Source: Nocardioides plantarum (lineage in GTDB: Bacteria; Actinomycetota; Actinomycetes; Propionibacteriales; Nocardioidaceae). From it: a DNA stretch of 64,000 nucleotides. Position 1 is the first letter of the stretch; every line of letters starts with the position of its first letter. The stretch is taken from the NCBI RefSeq assembly GCF_006346395.1, contig NZ_VDMS01000002.1, positions 310,001 through 374,000 on the forward strand, given 5' to 3'. The notes under the pieces are model-generated. The model searched no databases, was not told the DNA's origin, and saw only the letters and a program-made list of their open reading frames with translations. Of the stretch, positions 41,625 through 51,066 are shown one piece after another. The position numbers and the translations under genes were made by a program.

Positions 41625-43378
41625 GCATCGACACCAGCAAGGTGGCCGACAGCAACACGACGACCGCCGCCACCGCCAAGAAGCCCGGCAAGGCCGGAGC
41701 GGTCGCCACCTGGGCCGACGACCGTCTCGGTCTCGGCGGGGCGATGAAGAAGAACCTGCGCAAGGTCTTCCCCGACCACTGGTCGTTCATGCTCGGCGAG
41801 ATCGCGCTGTGGAGCTTCGTCGTGCTGCTCCTCAGCGGCGTGTTCCTCACCCTCTGGTACGTCCCCAGCATGGGCGAGATCGAGTACCAGGGCTCCTACG
41901 ACCCGCTGCGCGGCGTCGAGATGTCGGAGGCCTACGCCTCCACGCTCAAGCTGTCGTTCGACGTACGCGGCGGCCTGCTGATGCGCCAGATGCACCACTG
42001 GGCCGCGATGATCTTCGTCGCCTCGATGATGGTCCACCTGCTGCGCGTGTGGTTCACCGGCGCCTTCCGCAAGCCCCGTGAGCTCAACTGGGTGATCGGC
42101 TGCATCCTGCTGCTGCTCGGCACCCTCGAGGGCTTCACCGGCTACTCGCTGCCCGACGACCTGCTCTCCGGCACCGGCATCCGAGCCGCCGACGGCTTCT
42201 TGAAGGCCACCCCCGTGGTGGGCTCCTACATGTCGTTCTTCCTCTTCGGCGGGGAGTTCCCCGGCGAGGCGATCATCCCGCGCCTCTACACGATCCACGT
42301 GCTGCTGATCCCCGGCATCCTGCTCGGCCTGATCGCCGCCCACATGCTGCTGCTCGTCTACCACAAGCACACCCAGTGGCCCGGTCCCGGCCGTACCGAG
42401 GAGAACGTCGTCGGCTTCCCGATGCTCCCGGTCTACGCCGCCAAGGCCGGCGGGTTCTTCTTCATCGTCTTCGGCGTCGCCGCGTTCATGGGTGGCCTGC
42501 TGTCGATCAACCCGGTGTGGAAGTTCGGCCCCTACGACCCGACCAAGGTCACGGCGGGCTCCCAGCCCGACTGGTACATGGGCTGGCCCGACGGCCTGCT
42601 GCGCATCATCCCCGGCTGGGAGTCGGTGATCTTCGGCTACACCATCTCGTGGAACGTGATGATCCCGATCCTCATCGTTCCCCCGCTGATGCTGGTCGTG
42701 CTGATCCTGCTGCCGTTCGTGGACGCCTGGATCACCGGCGACAAGCGCGAGCACCACCTGCTGCAGCGCCCGCGCGACGCTCCGACGCGCACCGCGATCA
42801 TGGTCGCGCTGATGACCTTCTACGGCCTCGCCTGGGCCGCGGGCGGCAACGACATCATCGCGATCAAGCTGCACCTGTCGATCAACCAGATCACCTACTT
42901 CATGCGTGTCGCCGTCTTCCTCGGCCCCGTCATCGCCTTCTTCGTCACCCGTCGTTGGTGCATCTCGCTCCAGCGTCACGACCAGGACCGGCTGCTGCAC
43001 GGCTACGAGACCGGCATCATCATGCGGTCCCCCGAGGGCGGCTACAGCGAGCGTCACCTGCCGATCAGCGAGACCGAGGCCTACCGCCTCACGGCTCGCG
43101 ACCGCGATGTCGTCTACACCGCCGACGGCCACGTCGACGAGAACGGCGTCGCCGCCCCGGGCGGCAAGCTCGACGGCGTGCGCGCCAAGCTGTCGACGCT
43201 GATGTTCGCCGACACCCTGCAGAAGCCCACCGCGGCCGAGATCGAGGCGGCGCACCACCACGCCGAGCACGAGCACGCACTCACCGCGGCCTACGACGGC
43301 AGCCCCGCCGACGGCCACCAGTTCGACGGCCACCACGCCGTCGAGGGCGAGAGCCTGCGCGGCCACGACGACCAGTAG
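41621..43378 (+). CDS. qcrB: Cytochrome b subunit of the bc1 complex
   Basis: A 585-residue cytochrome b with eight or more membrane helices and the b-haem His pairs in QMHHWAAMIFVASMMVHLLRVW and in IHVLLIPGILLGLIAAHMLL; the quinol-site PDW(Y) motif is in GSQPDWYMGW. It is the target of the qcr inhibitor class in mycobacteria. The C-terminus has a hydrophilic extension of about 130 residues that is normal for actinobacteria and ends with His/Asp-rich sequence. Last gene of the operon; a 36-base perfect palindrome follows 33 bases after the stop. Confidence 0.97.
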   Translation: MSIDTSKVADSNTTTAATAKKPGKAGAVATWADDRLGLGGAMKKNLRKVFPDHWSFMLGEIALWSFVVLLLSGVFLTLWYVPSMGEIEYQGSYDPLRGVEMSEAYASTLKLSFDVRGGLLMRQMHHWAAMIFVASMMVHLLRVWFTGAFRKPRELNWVIGCILLLLGTLEGFTGYSLPDDLLSGTGIRAADGFLKATPVVGSYMSFFLFGGEFPGEAIIPRLYTIHVLLIPGILLGLIAAHMLLLVYHKHTQWPGPGRTEENVVGFPMLPVYAAKAGGFFFIVFGVAAFMGGLLSINPVWKFGPYDPTKVTAGSQPDWYMGWPDGLLRIIPGWESVIFGYTISWNVMIPILIVPPLMLVVLILLPFVDAWITGDKREHHLLQRPRDAPTRTAIMVALMTFYGLAWAAGGNDIIAIKLHLSINQITYFMRVAVFLGPVIAFFVTRRWCISLQRHDQDRLLHGYETGIIMRSPEGGYSERHLPISETEAYRLTARDRDVVYTADGHVDENGVAAPGGKLDGVRAKLSTLMFADTLQKPTAAEIEAAHHHAEHEHALTAAYDGSPADGHQFDGHHAVEGESLRGHDDQ

Positions 43379-43410
43379 GTCGCCCCCGCACCACCAGATC
43401 AGCACCACCC

Positions 43411-43446
43411 AGATCGACCCGTCGCCCATGGGCGACGGGTCGATCT
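43411..43446. repeat. Palindrome P1 (36 bp) after qcrB
   Basis: A perfect 36-base palindrome centred between 43428 and 43429, with the core CGTCGCCCATGGGCGACG and outer arms AGATCGACC/GGTCGATCT. It can act as the qcrB terminator, but the core recurs three more times around the neighbouring gene. Confidence 0.85.
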
Positions 43447-43454
43447 GCATCTCA

Positions 43455-43488
43455 CGCTGACCCGTCGCCCATGGGCGACGGGTCAGCG
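43455..43488. repeat. Palindrome P2 (34 bp)
   Basis: The same core as P1 with arms CGCTGACC/GGTCAGCG; centre 43471/43472. It lies six bases after the stop of the minus-strand nuclease-like gene and nine bases from P1. Confidence 0.85.
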
Positions 43489-43493
43489 GTCGT

Positions 43494-44450
43494 TCAGGGG
43501 GTGACGGGGCGTGCCGAGCGGTGTCGCTGCCACTCCAGTCGGAGCAGCTGCTCGAGGTCCTGCCGGGGCCCCACCACGTTGTCCCTGCGCGCCACGACGA
43601 GCGACCACCGCCTCGTCGTGCGCAGCCACTCGAGCCGGGCCCCGTCAGCGGGCTCGTCATCGACACCGTGGAACTCCTCGCCGAAGTACTCGCACCCGAA
43701 GAGCTCCCCGGGGAGACCGACGTCGATGAAGTACTCACCACCGTCCGGGGCCACCTCCGGCACCTGGCACTGCGGCCGGGGCAGCCCGGCTTCGATCCAG
43801 CGCTTGCGTGCGATGGACTCGAACGGGGAGTCCGAGCCCCCATCGACCCACGGTGCCCACTGACGGGCCTGGACGATCCCTCGGTAGCCCTTGAACCGGT
43901 CGAGCTCCTCGACGAGCTCGGGGACGTCGAAGCAGCGCAGCGTCGCCAGGCTGTCCATCGCGGCCAGGCCCTGGTCGGCCGTCAGCAGCCGTCCCTGGTC
44001 GCACGCGGTGCGCAGGGGCTTGGTGACCCTCAGCCCACCGAGGTCCACCACGTCGCGATCGAGCAGCCTGCGCTCGCCGCTGTCGGTCAGGTCGTTACGC
44101 AACCGCCTCCCGGGCGGTGCGAAGACCGACGCCCGCGGCGTACGACGGTGGTCCCCGGGGGCCAAGGCCCGCTCCCCCACCCAGGCCCAGGCGGCAGTCC
44201 GGTCGGTCACCACGCAGTCGGCGGGCACGACCAGGGCCAGGCATTGCAGGCGCAGGTCGAGCGTGTCCGGCAGCGCGGCGACGTGGAGCACGCCGGGCAG
44301 CGGCCGCCGCAGCAGGCCCTTGCCGACGAGCAGACGACGCTGACCCGACGACACCGACAGGTCGTCGGCCTCCGCCGAGCTGAACGCACGGTCGCCCGGG
44401 AGCATCGCCAGCAGCTCGGCGAGCAGGTCACCGGTCAGGGGTCGCGTCAT
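43494..44450 (-). CDS. AbiEi/DUF559-like protein (winged helix plus Vsr-like nuclease fold)
   Basis: A 318-residue protein of a type that actinobacteria often carry in several copies. The N-terminal 60 residues look like the AbiEi antitoxin winged helix (AFSSAEADDLSVSSGQRRLLVGKGLLRRPLPGVLHV). The C-terminal part resembles the DUF559/Vsr endonuclease fold: DSPFESIARKRWIEAGLPRPQCQ, then GEYFIDVGLPGELFGCEYFGEEFH, where family members have an acidic Asp-Glu-type active site. Nuclease activity is inferred. Both sides carry two palindromes with the same core. Start ATG 44450 at the wing-helix beginning; upstream codons run into a palindrome. Confidence 0.72.
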   Translation of the reverse strand: MTRPLTGDLLAELLAMLPGDRAFSSAEADDLSVSSGQRRLLVGKGLLRRPLPGVLHVAALPDTLDLRLQCLALVVPADCVVTDRTAAWAWVGERALAPGDHRRTPRASVFAPPGRRLRNDLTDSGERRLLDRDVVDLGGLRVTKPLRTACDQGRLLTADQGLAAMDSLATLRCFDVPELVEELDRFKGYRGIVQARQWAPWVDGGSDSPFESIARKRWIEAGLPRPQCQVPEVAPDGGEYFIDVGLPGELFGCEYFGEEFHGVDDEPADGARLEWLRTTRRWSLVVARRDNVVGPRQDLEQLLRLEWQRHRSARPVTP

Positions 44451-44504
44451 GCGGACGATGGTGAGGCAGATCCACCAAGCCCGCATCCGGTCATCCACAG
44501 GCAG

Positions 44505-44538
44505 CGCTGACCCGTCGCCCATGGGCGACGGGTCAGCG
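44505..44538. repeat. Palindrome P3 (34 bp)
   Basis: Identical over all 34 bases to P2 (arms CGCTGACC/GGTCAGCG); centre 44521/44522, 55 bases upstream of the nuclease-like gene start. Confidence 0.85.
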
Positions 44539-44551
44539 TCGATCTGGCATC

Positions 44552-44577
44552 GACCCGTCGCCCATGGGCGACGGGTC
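44552..44577. repeat. Palindrome P4 (26 bp, hybrid arms)
   Basis: The same core, but the left outer arm is of the P1 type (ATCGACC) and the right of the P2 type (GGTCAGCG), so only 26 bases are symmetric. It lies ten bases after the L,D-transpeptidase stop and may serve as its terminator. Confidence 0.8.
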
Positions 44578-44586
44578 AGCGGGGGG

Positions 44587-45840
44587 TCAGAGAGCGGAAC
44601 CCTTGCGGTACTGGCCGAAGGACTTGTTCCAGTCGCCGTAGCCGTTGTCGAAGGTCATCGGGCGGTCGGTGCCGGTGTATTCGACGACGTCGCCGCGGCG
44701 GCTCATGGCGTAGAGCCAGGCGGCGTCGGCGGTGCTCATGCCCGTGCACCCGTGGGAGACGTTGGCGTGGCCCTGGGACCCGACGGACCACGGCGCGGCG
44801 TGGATGAACTCGCCGGAGTAGGTCAGTCGCATGGCCCACTGGACGTTGTCGATGTCGTAGGACTCCGAGCTGCCCTGGGGGATGCCGACGGTCTCGGAGT
44901 TCATCCGCTTGGAGTCGAACTTCTCGACGATGACCTTGACGCCCGAGCGGGTCGTGAAGCCCTCCTTGCCCGTGGTGATCGGGAGGGTGCGCAGCAGCCT
45001 GCCGTTCTCGAGGACCTTCATCTGGTGGGTCTGGGCGTCGACCTTGTAGACGTGGGAGGCGCCGACGTCGAACTTGACCGTGCGGTTCTCCTGGCCGTAG
45101 ATGCCGTTGCCGGCATCGACGCCGTTGACGTCGACGTCGACGTCGACCTTGGTGCCGGCCTTCCAGTACGTCGCGGGGCGCCAGTGGGCCTCGGTGTCGC
45201 TGAGCCAGTACCAGGAGCCCTTCTGGGCCGGCGAGGCCGTGACCTTCATGTGCCGCTCGAACTCGGCGTGATCGGTCACCGGCAGGTCGAAGGTGACGAT
45301 GACGGGCATGCCGACACCGACGGTCTCGCCGTCGAGGGGCGCCACCGACGGGTAGGTCTGCTCGTCGAGGCTCAGCGCCTGGGCGCGGAAGCTGGTGCGG
45401 GCCTTCGACGAGGCGCCGTCGGCCTCGGCGGCGGCCGTGACGACGTACTTGGTGTCGGGCTCGAGACGCTCCGAGGCGGTCCACGAGCGGCCGTCGTCAC
45501 TCAGGGCACCAGCGACCTTGCCGGCCGGGGAGGTGACCGCGACCGAGGTCAGCGAGCCGCTCGCGGCGGTGACCTCGACCAGCGTCGAGACCGGGACGTC
45601 GCGTGAGCCCTGGGCCACGTTGACGTCGATGGCGGGGCCGGTCGGCTCGGGTTCGTCGCCCTCGGCGACGCTGGAGCCGGTCGCGCCCCCGTCGGTGCTG
45701 CCCGTGGCGTCACCCTGGCGACTCGGGGCGGCGCCGTCCGAGTCGTCGGAGCTGCTGCACGCCGCCAGCGACAGTCCGAGGACGACGGCCAGTGCGGCCG
45801 CGGCCTGGCGGCGGCGCAGGTGACCAGAGGCAAACGACAT
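44587..45840 (-). CDS. L,D-transpeptidase lipoprotein with Ig-like domains
   Basis: A 417-residue cell-wall cross-linking enzyme like mycobacterial LdtB. The lipoprotein signal ends at the lipobox LAAC (Cys near 28), a Ser/Gly/Asp-rich linker follows, then two Ig-like domains (about 70-270) and the YkuD catalytic domain with the active site HANVSHGCTGMS containing the nucleophilic Cys. It makes 3-3 cross-links in peptidoglycan outside the membrane. ATG 45840 is chosen because the signal peptide starts there; the earlier frame has no such start. Minus strand, after ctaF with a gap of 94 bases. Confidence 0.92.
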   Translation of the reverse strand: MSFASGHLRRRQAAAALAVVLGLSLAACSSSDDSDGAAPSRQGDATGSTDGGATGSSVAEGDEPEPTGPAIDVNVAQGSRDVPVSTLVEVTAASGSLTSVAVTSPAGKVAGALSDDGRSWTASERLEPDTKYVVTAAAEADGASSKARTSFRAQALSLDEQTYPSVAPLDGETVGVGMPVIVTFDLPVTDHAEFERHMKVTASPAQKGSWYWLSDTEAHWRPATYWKAGTKVDVDVDVNGVDAGNGIYGQENRTVKFDVGASHVYKVDAQTHQMKVLENGRLLRTLPITTGKEGFTTRSGVKVIVEKFDSKRMNSETVGIPQGSSESYDIDNVQWAMRLTYSGEFIHAAPWSVGSQGHANVSHGCTGMSTADAAWLYAMSRRGDVVEYTGTDRPMTFDNGYGDWNKSFGQYRKGSAL

Positions 45841-45934
45841 CGGGGCTCCCGGGATCAGACGACTGAGCACCCAGGGTAACTCCCGGTCGGGCACAGACCC
45901 GATTCGCCGGTCGACCGACGCGCGTCGTCAGCCC

Positions 45935-46351
45935 TCAGTGGGCGTGGACGCCTCGGTAGTACTCGAAGACGAGGCCGGCCAGGGCGACCGCACCGAGGAT
46001 GCCGCCGATGATGAACAGCCACCAGGCGCCGGCAGCGACGCCGAAGACCATCACGCCGAGGGTGGCACCGCACCACAGCGGCCACCAGGAGTACGGCGGG
46101 AAGAACCCGAGCTCCCCGGCGCCGTCGGCGATCTCGCCGTCGAGGCGGTCCTCGGGACGCGGGTCCATCTTCTTGGCGTGGAAGCCGAGGTAGAGGGTGA
46201 CCATGAGCGTCAGCAGCCCGGTCATGGCCAGCGCGGAGGTACCGGTCCAGTCACCGCCCTTGTCGCTGCTGTCGGTGACCAGCCAGTAGGCGGGGGTCAC
46301 CAGGACCACGAAGACGGTCGTGATCCCGAAGATCCAAGCCTCGGACTTCAT
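45935..46351 (-). CDS. ctaF: Cytochrome c oxidase subunit IV (actinobacterial type)
   Basis: A 138-residue small membrane subunit with four hydrophobic helices, including [20 protein letters not shown] and a late [28 protein letters not shown]. It is the third gene of the ctaC-ctaD-ctaF operon and overlaps ctaD by four bases (ATGA). The family belongs to the actinobacterial aa3 oxidase only. Confidence 0.93.
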   Translation of the reverse strand: MKSEAWIFGITTVFVVLVTPAYWLVTDSSDKGGDWTGTSALAMTGLLTLMVTLYLGFHAKKMDPRPEDRLDGEIADGAGELGFFPPYSWWPLWCGATLGVMVFGVAAGAWWLFIIGGILGAVALAGLVFEYYRGVHAH

Positions 46352-48138
46352 CGCGTGGGGTTCCCGTCTTCGTCGTCGTCGCGCGTGGTGTCGCGGGCGG
46401 TGTCCTGGTCGAGGCGCTCCTTGAGCAGGGTGTCGCGACCCTCCATGTCGGGCGCGTCGGCGAACTTGCCGTCACGCGCCGAGACGTTGTCGTCGAGCTC
46501 GATGGCCGCGACCTCGGGGTGGTGCAGGTCGAAGGCCGGCGACTCCGAGCGGATCCGCGGGATGGAGTGGAAGTTGTGTCGCGGCGGCGGGCAGCTGGTG
46601 GCCCACTCGAGAGAGCGGCCCCAGCCCCACGGGTCGTCGACCTCGACCTTGGGGGCCTTGCGGGACACGTAGACGTTGTAGAGGAACGGCAGCGTCGAGG
46701 CACCCAGCAGGAAGGCGCCGATGGTCGAGACCTGGTTGAGCGTCTCCCACCCGTCGGAGGCCTTGTAGTCGGCGTAGCGGCGCGGCATGCCCTCGACGCC
46801 CAGCCAGTGCTGGACCAGGAACGTGGTGTGGAAGCCGACGAAGAGCAGCCAGAAGTGGAGCTTGCCGAGCCGCTCGTCGAGCATCCGCCCGGTCATCTTG
46901 GGCCACCAGAAGTAGAAGCCGGCGAACATCGCGAACACGACGGTGCCGAAGACGACGTAGTGGAAGTGGGCGACCACGAAGTAGGAGTCGGAGACGTGGA
47001 AGTCGAGGGGCGGGCTGGCCAGGATGATGCCCGTGAGCCCGCCGAACAGGAAGGTCGTCAAGAACCCGACCGACCACAGCATGGGCGTGTCGAAGGAGAT
47101 GGACCCGCCCCACATCGTTCCGATCCAGTTGAAGAACTTCACTCCTGTCGGGACCGCGATCAGGAAGGTCATGCCGGAGAAGAACGGCAGGTTGACCGCG
47201 CCGGTGACGAACATGTGGTGGGCCCACACGGCGACCGACAGGATCGCGATGCCGAGGGTGGCGCCGACCAGGCCGACGTAGCCGAAGATCGGCTTGCGGC
47301 TGAAGACCGGCAGGATCTCGGTGATGATGCCGAAGAACGGCAGGGCGATGATGTAGACCTCGGGGTGCCCGAAGAACCAGAACAGGTGCTGCCAGAGGAT
47401 CGCTCCGCCGTGGGCGGTGTCGAAGACGTGCGCACCGAGCTGGCGGTCGGCCTCGAGGGAGAGCAGCGCGCCGGCCAGGATCGGGAACGCGACGAGCACG
47501 AGCAGGCTGGTGACCAGCGTGTTCCAGACGAACAGCGGCATCCGGAACATGGTCATGCCGGGTGCGCGCATGCAGATGATCGTGGTGATGAAGTTGACCG
47601 CACCGAGGATGGTGCCGAGACCGGCCATCCACAGACCCATGATCCACAGGTCACCGCCGACACCCGGTGAGCGGATGGCGTCGGACAGCGGGGTGTAGGC
47701 GAACCAGCCGAAGTCGGCCGCACCGCCCGGGGTCAGGAACCCGGACGCCGCGATCAGGCCGCCGAACAGGAACAGCCAGTAGCTGAACATGTTGAGCCGG
47801 GGGAACGCCACGTCGGGCGAGCCGATCTGGATCGGCATGATCACGTTGGCGAAGCCGAAGAACAGCGGCGTCGCGAAGAGCAGCAGCATGATCGTGCCGT
47901 GCATCGTGAAGAGCTGGTTGTAGAGCTCCTCGTTGACGATCTGGCTGCCCGGGAAGGCCAGCTCGGAGCGGATCACCAGGGCCATCAGGCCGGCGAGCAG
48001 GAACCACGTGAACGACGTGACGAGGTACATCTTGCCGATCAGCTTGTGATCGGTCGTGGTGAGGATCCGGACGAGCTCCTGGCCCAGGGGCTTGCGGGCC
48101 GGGGCATCGACCTTGGTCGGGTCGGCGGTCGTGGTCAC
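46348..48138 (-). CDS. ctaD: Cytochrome c oxidase subunit I
   Basis: A 596-residue catalytic subunit with 12 membrane helices, carrying the low-spin haem a His pair and the haem a3-CuB centre ([40 protein letters not shown]). The GTG start overlaps the ctaC stop by four bases. Long C-terminal cytosolic tail (about 540-596) rich in Asp/Arg. It reduces oxygen with electrons received from QcrC. Confidence 0.97.
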   Translation of the reverse strand: MTTTADPTKVDAPARKPLGQELVRILTTTDHKLIGKMYLVTSFTWFLLAGLMALVIRSELAFPGSQIVNEELYNQLFTMHGTIMLLLFATPLFFGFANVIMPIQIGSPDVAFPRLNMFSYWLFLFGGLIAASGFLTPGGAADFGWFAYTPLSDAIRSPGVGGDLWIMGLWMAGLGTILGAVNFITTIICMRAPGMTMFRMPLFVWNTLVTSLLVLVAFPILAGALLSLEADRQLGAHVFDTAHGGAILWQHLFWFFGHPEVYIIALPFFGIITEILPVFSRKPIFGYVGLVGATLGIAILSVAVWAHHMFVTGAVNLPFFSGMTFLIAVPTGVKFFNWIGTMWGGSISFDTPMLWSVGFLTTFLFGGLTGIILASPPLDFHVSDSYFVVAHFHYVVFGTVVFAMFAGFYFWWPKMTGRMLDERLGKLHFWLLFVGFHTTFLVQHWLGVEGMPRRYADYKASDGWETLNQVSTIGAFLLGASTLPFLYNVYVSRKAPKVEVDDPWGWGRSLEWATSCPPPRHNFHSIPRIRSESPAFDLHHPEVAAIELDDNVSARDGKFADAPDMEGRDTLLKERLDQDTARDTTRDDDEDGNPTR

Positions 48139-49028
48139 TGGCAGATCCCCTGTTCGGAGTCGGTGTCGTCGAGACCGACCTGGGTCTCTGCGAACTTGCC
48201 GCCGCAGATGGGTTCGTCGGAGGTGTCACCGGCATCGACCAGGCTCTGGAGGTAGGCGTTGTAGTCCGCGCGGGACTCGACCTTGACCTCGAAGATCATC
48301 CGGGAGTGGTAGACCCCGCAGAGCTCGTAGCACTTGCCGGTGTAGGTGCCGGTGGTCTTGGGCGTCACCTGGTAGTGGTTCTTCTGACCGGGGATGACGT
48401 CCATCTTGATCAGGAAGCCCGGGACGCCGAAGTCGTGGATGACGTCGGGGCTGCGCAGCTCGAAGCGCGTGGTCTCGCCGACGGGAAGGTGCAGCGTCGG
48501 GACGTCGCTGCTGGTGCCGACCTTGTAGACGTTGACCGGCTTGCCGGAGTCGTCCTTGACCTCGTCGGGGTAGTTGAAGGTCCACTGCCACTGCTGGCCC
48601 ACGACGTAGATCGTGTTCTGCGGCTTGACGTCGGGGTCGTTGAGGACCGCGTTCTGCGTCGAGATCGTGTGGTCGAAGAAGACGATGACCATGATGATCG
48701 GGAAGATCGTGTAGAAGATCTCGAGCGGCAGGTTGTAGCGCGTCTGGACCGGGACCTCGTCGTCGTGACGACGCCGGAACTTCCAGATGGCGAAGAAGAT
48801 GAGGCCCCACACGACCACACCGGTCGCGAGGGCGGCGATCCACGCGCCCTGCCACAGGTCGAGGGTGTGCTCACCCTCCTTGGTGATCGGCTTGGGCATG
48901 CCGAGGCGCTCGCCCTGGCTGTCGGAGCCGCACCCGGCGAGCAGGACGAAGATGAGACCCAGCATGCCGGCCAGTCCGATGCGGCGAAGCCGCGTCGGTG
49001 CCGAGCGCTCGGGGAGCTGCAGACCCAC
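48135..49028 (-). CDS. ctaC: Cytochrome c oxidase subunit II (lipoprotein)
   Basis: A 297-residue subunit with an N-terminal lipoprotein-type signal (LVFLLAGC, Cys near 33), two membrane helices (about 55-80 and 107-127) and an extracytoplasmic cupredoxin domain. The CuA site is in [20 protein letters not shown] (two Cys, His, Met) with the earlier ligand His in [12 protein letters not shown]. Opens the ctaC-ctaD-ctaF operon. GTG start. Confidence 0.96.
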   Translation of the reverse strand: MGLQLPERSAPTRLRRIGLAGMLGLIFVLLAGCGSDSQGERLGMPKPITKEGEHTLDLWQGAWIAALATGVVVWGLIFFAIWKFRRRHDDEVPVQTRYNLPLEIFYTIFPIIMVIVFFDHTISTQNAVLNDPDVKPQNTIYVVGQQWQWTFNYPDEVKDDSGKPVNVYKVGTSSDVPTLHLPVGETTRFELRSPDVIHDFGVPGFLIKMDVIPGQKNHYQVTPKTTGTYTGKCYELCGVYHSRMIFEVKVESRADYNAYLQSLVDAGDTSDEPICGGKFAETQVGLDDTDSEQGICQ

Positions 49029-49120
49029 GAAGGAGACTTCCTCTCAGGCGGTCATGAACAGGAGCACAGTATCGCGATCAGGTCGTTCGGGGCCCCCCGG
49101 GTGGGTGGTTGGATCGTGGT

Positions 49121-50233
49121 GTGTCCGAGTCCGGAGTCGAATCGTCGCGCTACCTCGACGCCGCGTCGTCCGAGCCGCTCCATCCCGCTGCCCGCGCGAG
49201 CCTCCTGGCGGCCCTCGACGTGGGGTACGCCGACCCGCGCCGGCTGCACCACCCGGCCCGCAACGCGCGACTGCTGCTCGACAACGCCCGGGCCGTGGTG
49301 GCCGAGTCGCTCGGCGTACGCGCCGACGAGGTGACGTTCACGGGGTCGGGCACCGAGGCGGTCCACCGGGGGCTGCTCGGCCTGCTCCGGGCCGACCCGA
49401 CGGCGACGATCGTGCACAGCGACGTCGAGCACTCCGCGGTGCTGCACGCCGCCGCGTGGTCGGGTCGTCCGACGCGGTCGCTCCCCGTCGACCGGCTCGG
49501 CCGGGTCGACACCACCAGCCTCCACCCGCCGTACGCCGAGGCCGAGAGCTCCCGGGTGGTGGCGGTCCAGGCGGCCAACCACGAGGTGGGGACCGTCCAG
49601 CACCTCCCGGACCCCCCGGCGGGCGCAGCGGTCTTCGTCGACGCCTGCTCCGCGATGGGCCGGCTCCCGCTCCCCCCGCACTGGGCGGCACTGGCCGGCT
49701 CGGCCCACAAGTGGGGTGGGCCGGCGGGCGTCGGGGTCCTGCTGGTGCGCCACCGCGCGCCCTGGCTCACCCCCTTCCCCGACGACGACCGCGCCGACCC
49801 CCGCGCCACCGGGTTCGAGAACGTCCCGGCCGCCCTGGCCGCCGCCGCGGCCCTCCAGGCAGTGGTCGCCGAGCGCGCCGAGGTCAACGCCCGCCAGCAC
49901 GCCCTGGTCGACCGGATCCGGGCGGCGGTGGGCGCCCTCGACGACGTCGACGTGGTCGGCGACCCGGTCGACCGGCTCCCCCACCTGCTCACGTTCTCGG
50001 TGCTCTACGTCAACGGTGAGCGGCTGGTCACCGAGCTCGATCGCCGCGGCTTCGGGGTGGCCAGCGGGTCGGCCTGCACCGCCTCGACCCTCGAGCCGTC
50101 CCGAGTGCTCGCCGCGATGGGCGCGCTGACCCACGGCAACGTGCGGGTCTCGCTGACGCGCGACACGACCGCAGCCGACGTCGAGGCGTTCTGCGCGGCG
50201 CTGCCCGAGGTCGTCGCGGGGCTGCGGTCGTGA
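49121..50233 (+). CDS. Cysteine desulfurase-family (class V aminotransferase) protein
   Basis: A 370-residue PLP enzyme like NifS/IscS: SRYLDAASSEPLHPAARASL, FTGSGTEAVHRGLLG, ANHEVGTVQ, FVDACSAMGRLPLP, the PLP Lys in AGSAHKWGGPAGVG and the active-site Cys in ASGSACTASTLEPS. It should remove sulfur from cysteine as a persulfide. The downstream gene (GTGA overlap) encodes a TusA-like carrier, so the pair probably passes sulfur to a cofactor or tRNA. The GTG start is six bases after TTGGAT (49109-49114), a leaderless arrangement. Confidence 0.9.
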   Translation: MSESGVESSRYLDAASSEPLHPAARASLLAALDVGYADPRRLHHPARNARLLLDNARAVVAESLGVRADEVTFTGSGTEAVHRGLLGLLRADPTATIVHSDVEHSAVLHAAAWSGRPTRSLPVDRLGRVDTTSLHPPYAEAESSRVVAVQAANHEVGTVQHLPDPPAGAAVFVDACSAMGRLPLPPHWAALAGSAHKWGGPAGVGVLLVRHRAPWLTPFPDDDRADPRATGFENVPAALAAAAALQAVVAERAEVNARQHALVDRIRAAVGALDDVDVVGDPVDRLPHLLTFSVLYVNGERLVTELDRRGFGVASGSACTASTLEPSRVLAAMGALTHGNVRVSLTRDTTAADVEAFCAALPEVVAGLRS

Positions 50234-50475
50234 GTCCGCCGTCGCGGGTCGACCTCGAGCTCGACTGCCGCGCGATGCTCTGCCCCGCGCCCATCATCGA
50301 GCTGGCCAACCGCGTGGGCGAGGTGCCGGTCGGCGGGCTGCTGGCGGTCGTCGCCGACGACGTGGCCGCCCGCTACGACGTCCCCGCGTGGTGCCGGATG
50401 AAGGAGCACGACTACCTCGGCGAGGACCTCGCCGACGACGCGACGCCGCGCTACCTGGTGCGGCGGACCCACTGA
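50230..50475 (+). CDS. TusA-like sulfurtransferase
   Basis: An 81-residue protein with the TusA signature LDCRAMLCPAPIIELA; the persulfide Cys is Cys18 in CPAP, with Cys13 close by. The rest is the usual small alpha/beta domain (GGLLAVVADDVAARYDVPAWCRMKEHDYLG). It receives sulfur from the upstream desulfurase (four-base overlap). The acceptor is not visible in this window. Confidence 0.9.
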   Translation: MSPPSRVDLELDCRAMLCPAPIIELANRVGEVPVGGLLAVVADDVAARYDVPAWCRMKEHDYLGEDLADDATPRYLVRRTH

Positions 50476-50505
50476 CCCCGACCAGCCGAGGAGCCAGGAC
50501 CCGCC

Positions 50506-50940
50506 ATGGTGCCGATCACGATGACCTTCGACTGCGCCGACGCCCGCGCGCAGGCCGCGTTCTGGGCGGTCGCCCTGGGCTACGAGGAGGCTCCCCCGCC
50601 GACCGGGTGGGACACCTGGGAGTCGTGGCTGCGCGACCACGAGGTGCCCGAGGACGAGTGGGACGACGGTGCCTCGATCCGTGATCCCGACGGCGTCGGC
50701 CCCTCGATCGGGTTCCTGAGGGTGCCCGAGCCCAAGACCGCCAAGAACCGGCTCCACCTCGACCTGCAGGTCGCCGGCGGGCGGCACGTCGCGCAGGCCG
50801 AGCGCGAGGGCGCCATCCGCGCCAAGGTCGAGCAGCTGCTGCCGCTCGGCGCGACGGTGCTGCACGAGGCGTTCGGGCCGCGCGGGCTCGACCACGTCGT
50901 CCTCGCCGACCCCGAGGGCAACGAGCTGTGTGTCGTGTGA
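50506..50940 (+). CDS. VOC-family (glyoxalase/bleomycin-resistance-like) protein
   Basis: A 144-residue protein with two beta-alpha-beta VOC halves: MTFDCADARAQAAFWAVALGYE at the start, KTAKNRLHLDLQVAGG in the middle and LADPEGNELCVV at the end, with the conserved Glu and His of VOC metal sites. Substrate unknown. A close paralogue is at 61699-62136. ATG with GAGGAGCC about 14 bases upstream. Confidence 0.88.
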   Translation: MVPITMTFDCADARAQAAFWAVALGYEEAPPPTGWDTWESWLRDHEVPEDEWDDGASIRDPDGVGPSIGFLRVPEPKTAKNRLHLDLQVAGGRHVAQAEREGAIRAKVEQLLPLGATVLHEAFGPRGLDHVVLADPEGNELCVV

Positions 50941-51066
50941 CGAGGGACGTGGGAGCCTGCGACCACGTGCCCTCGTCGACGGTGGTCGAGCGAGCCGTCG
51001 CGGACCGAGCCTGCGAAGGACGCGAACCGGCGGGTCGAGACCCCCGCAGCTGGCGCGCCCAGGCCG

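Noticed and set aside
43411..44577. CRISPR array from the repeated palindromes
   Set aside because: Only four copies, irregular spacing around a gene, no spacers of uniform size and no cas genes.
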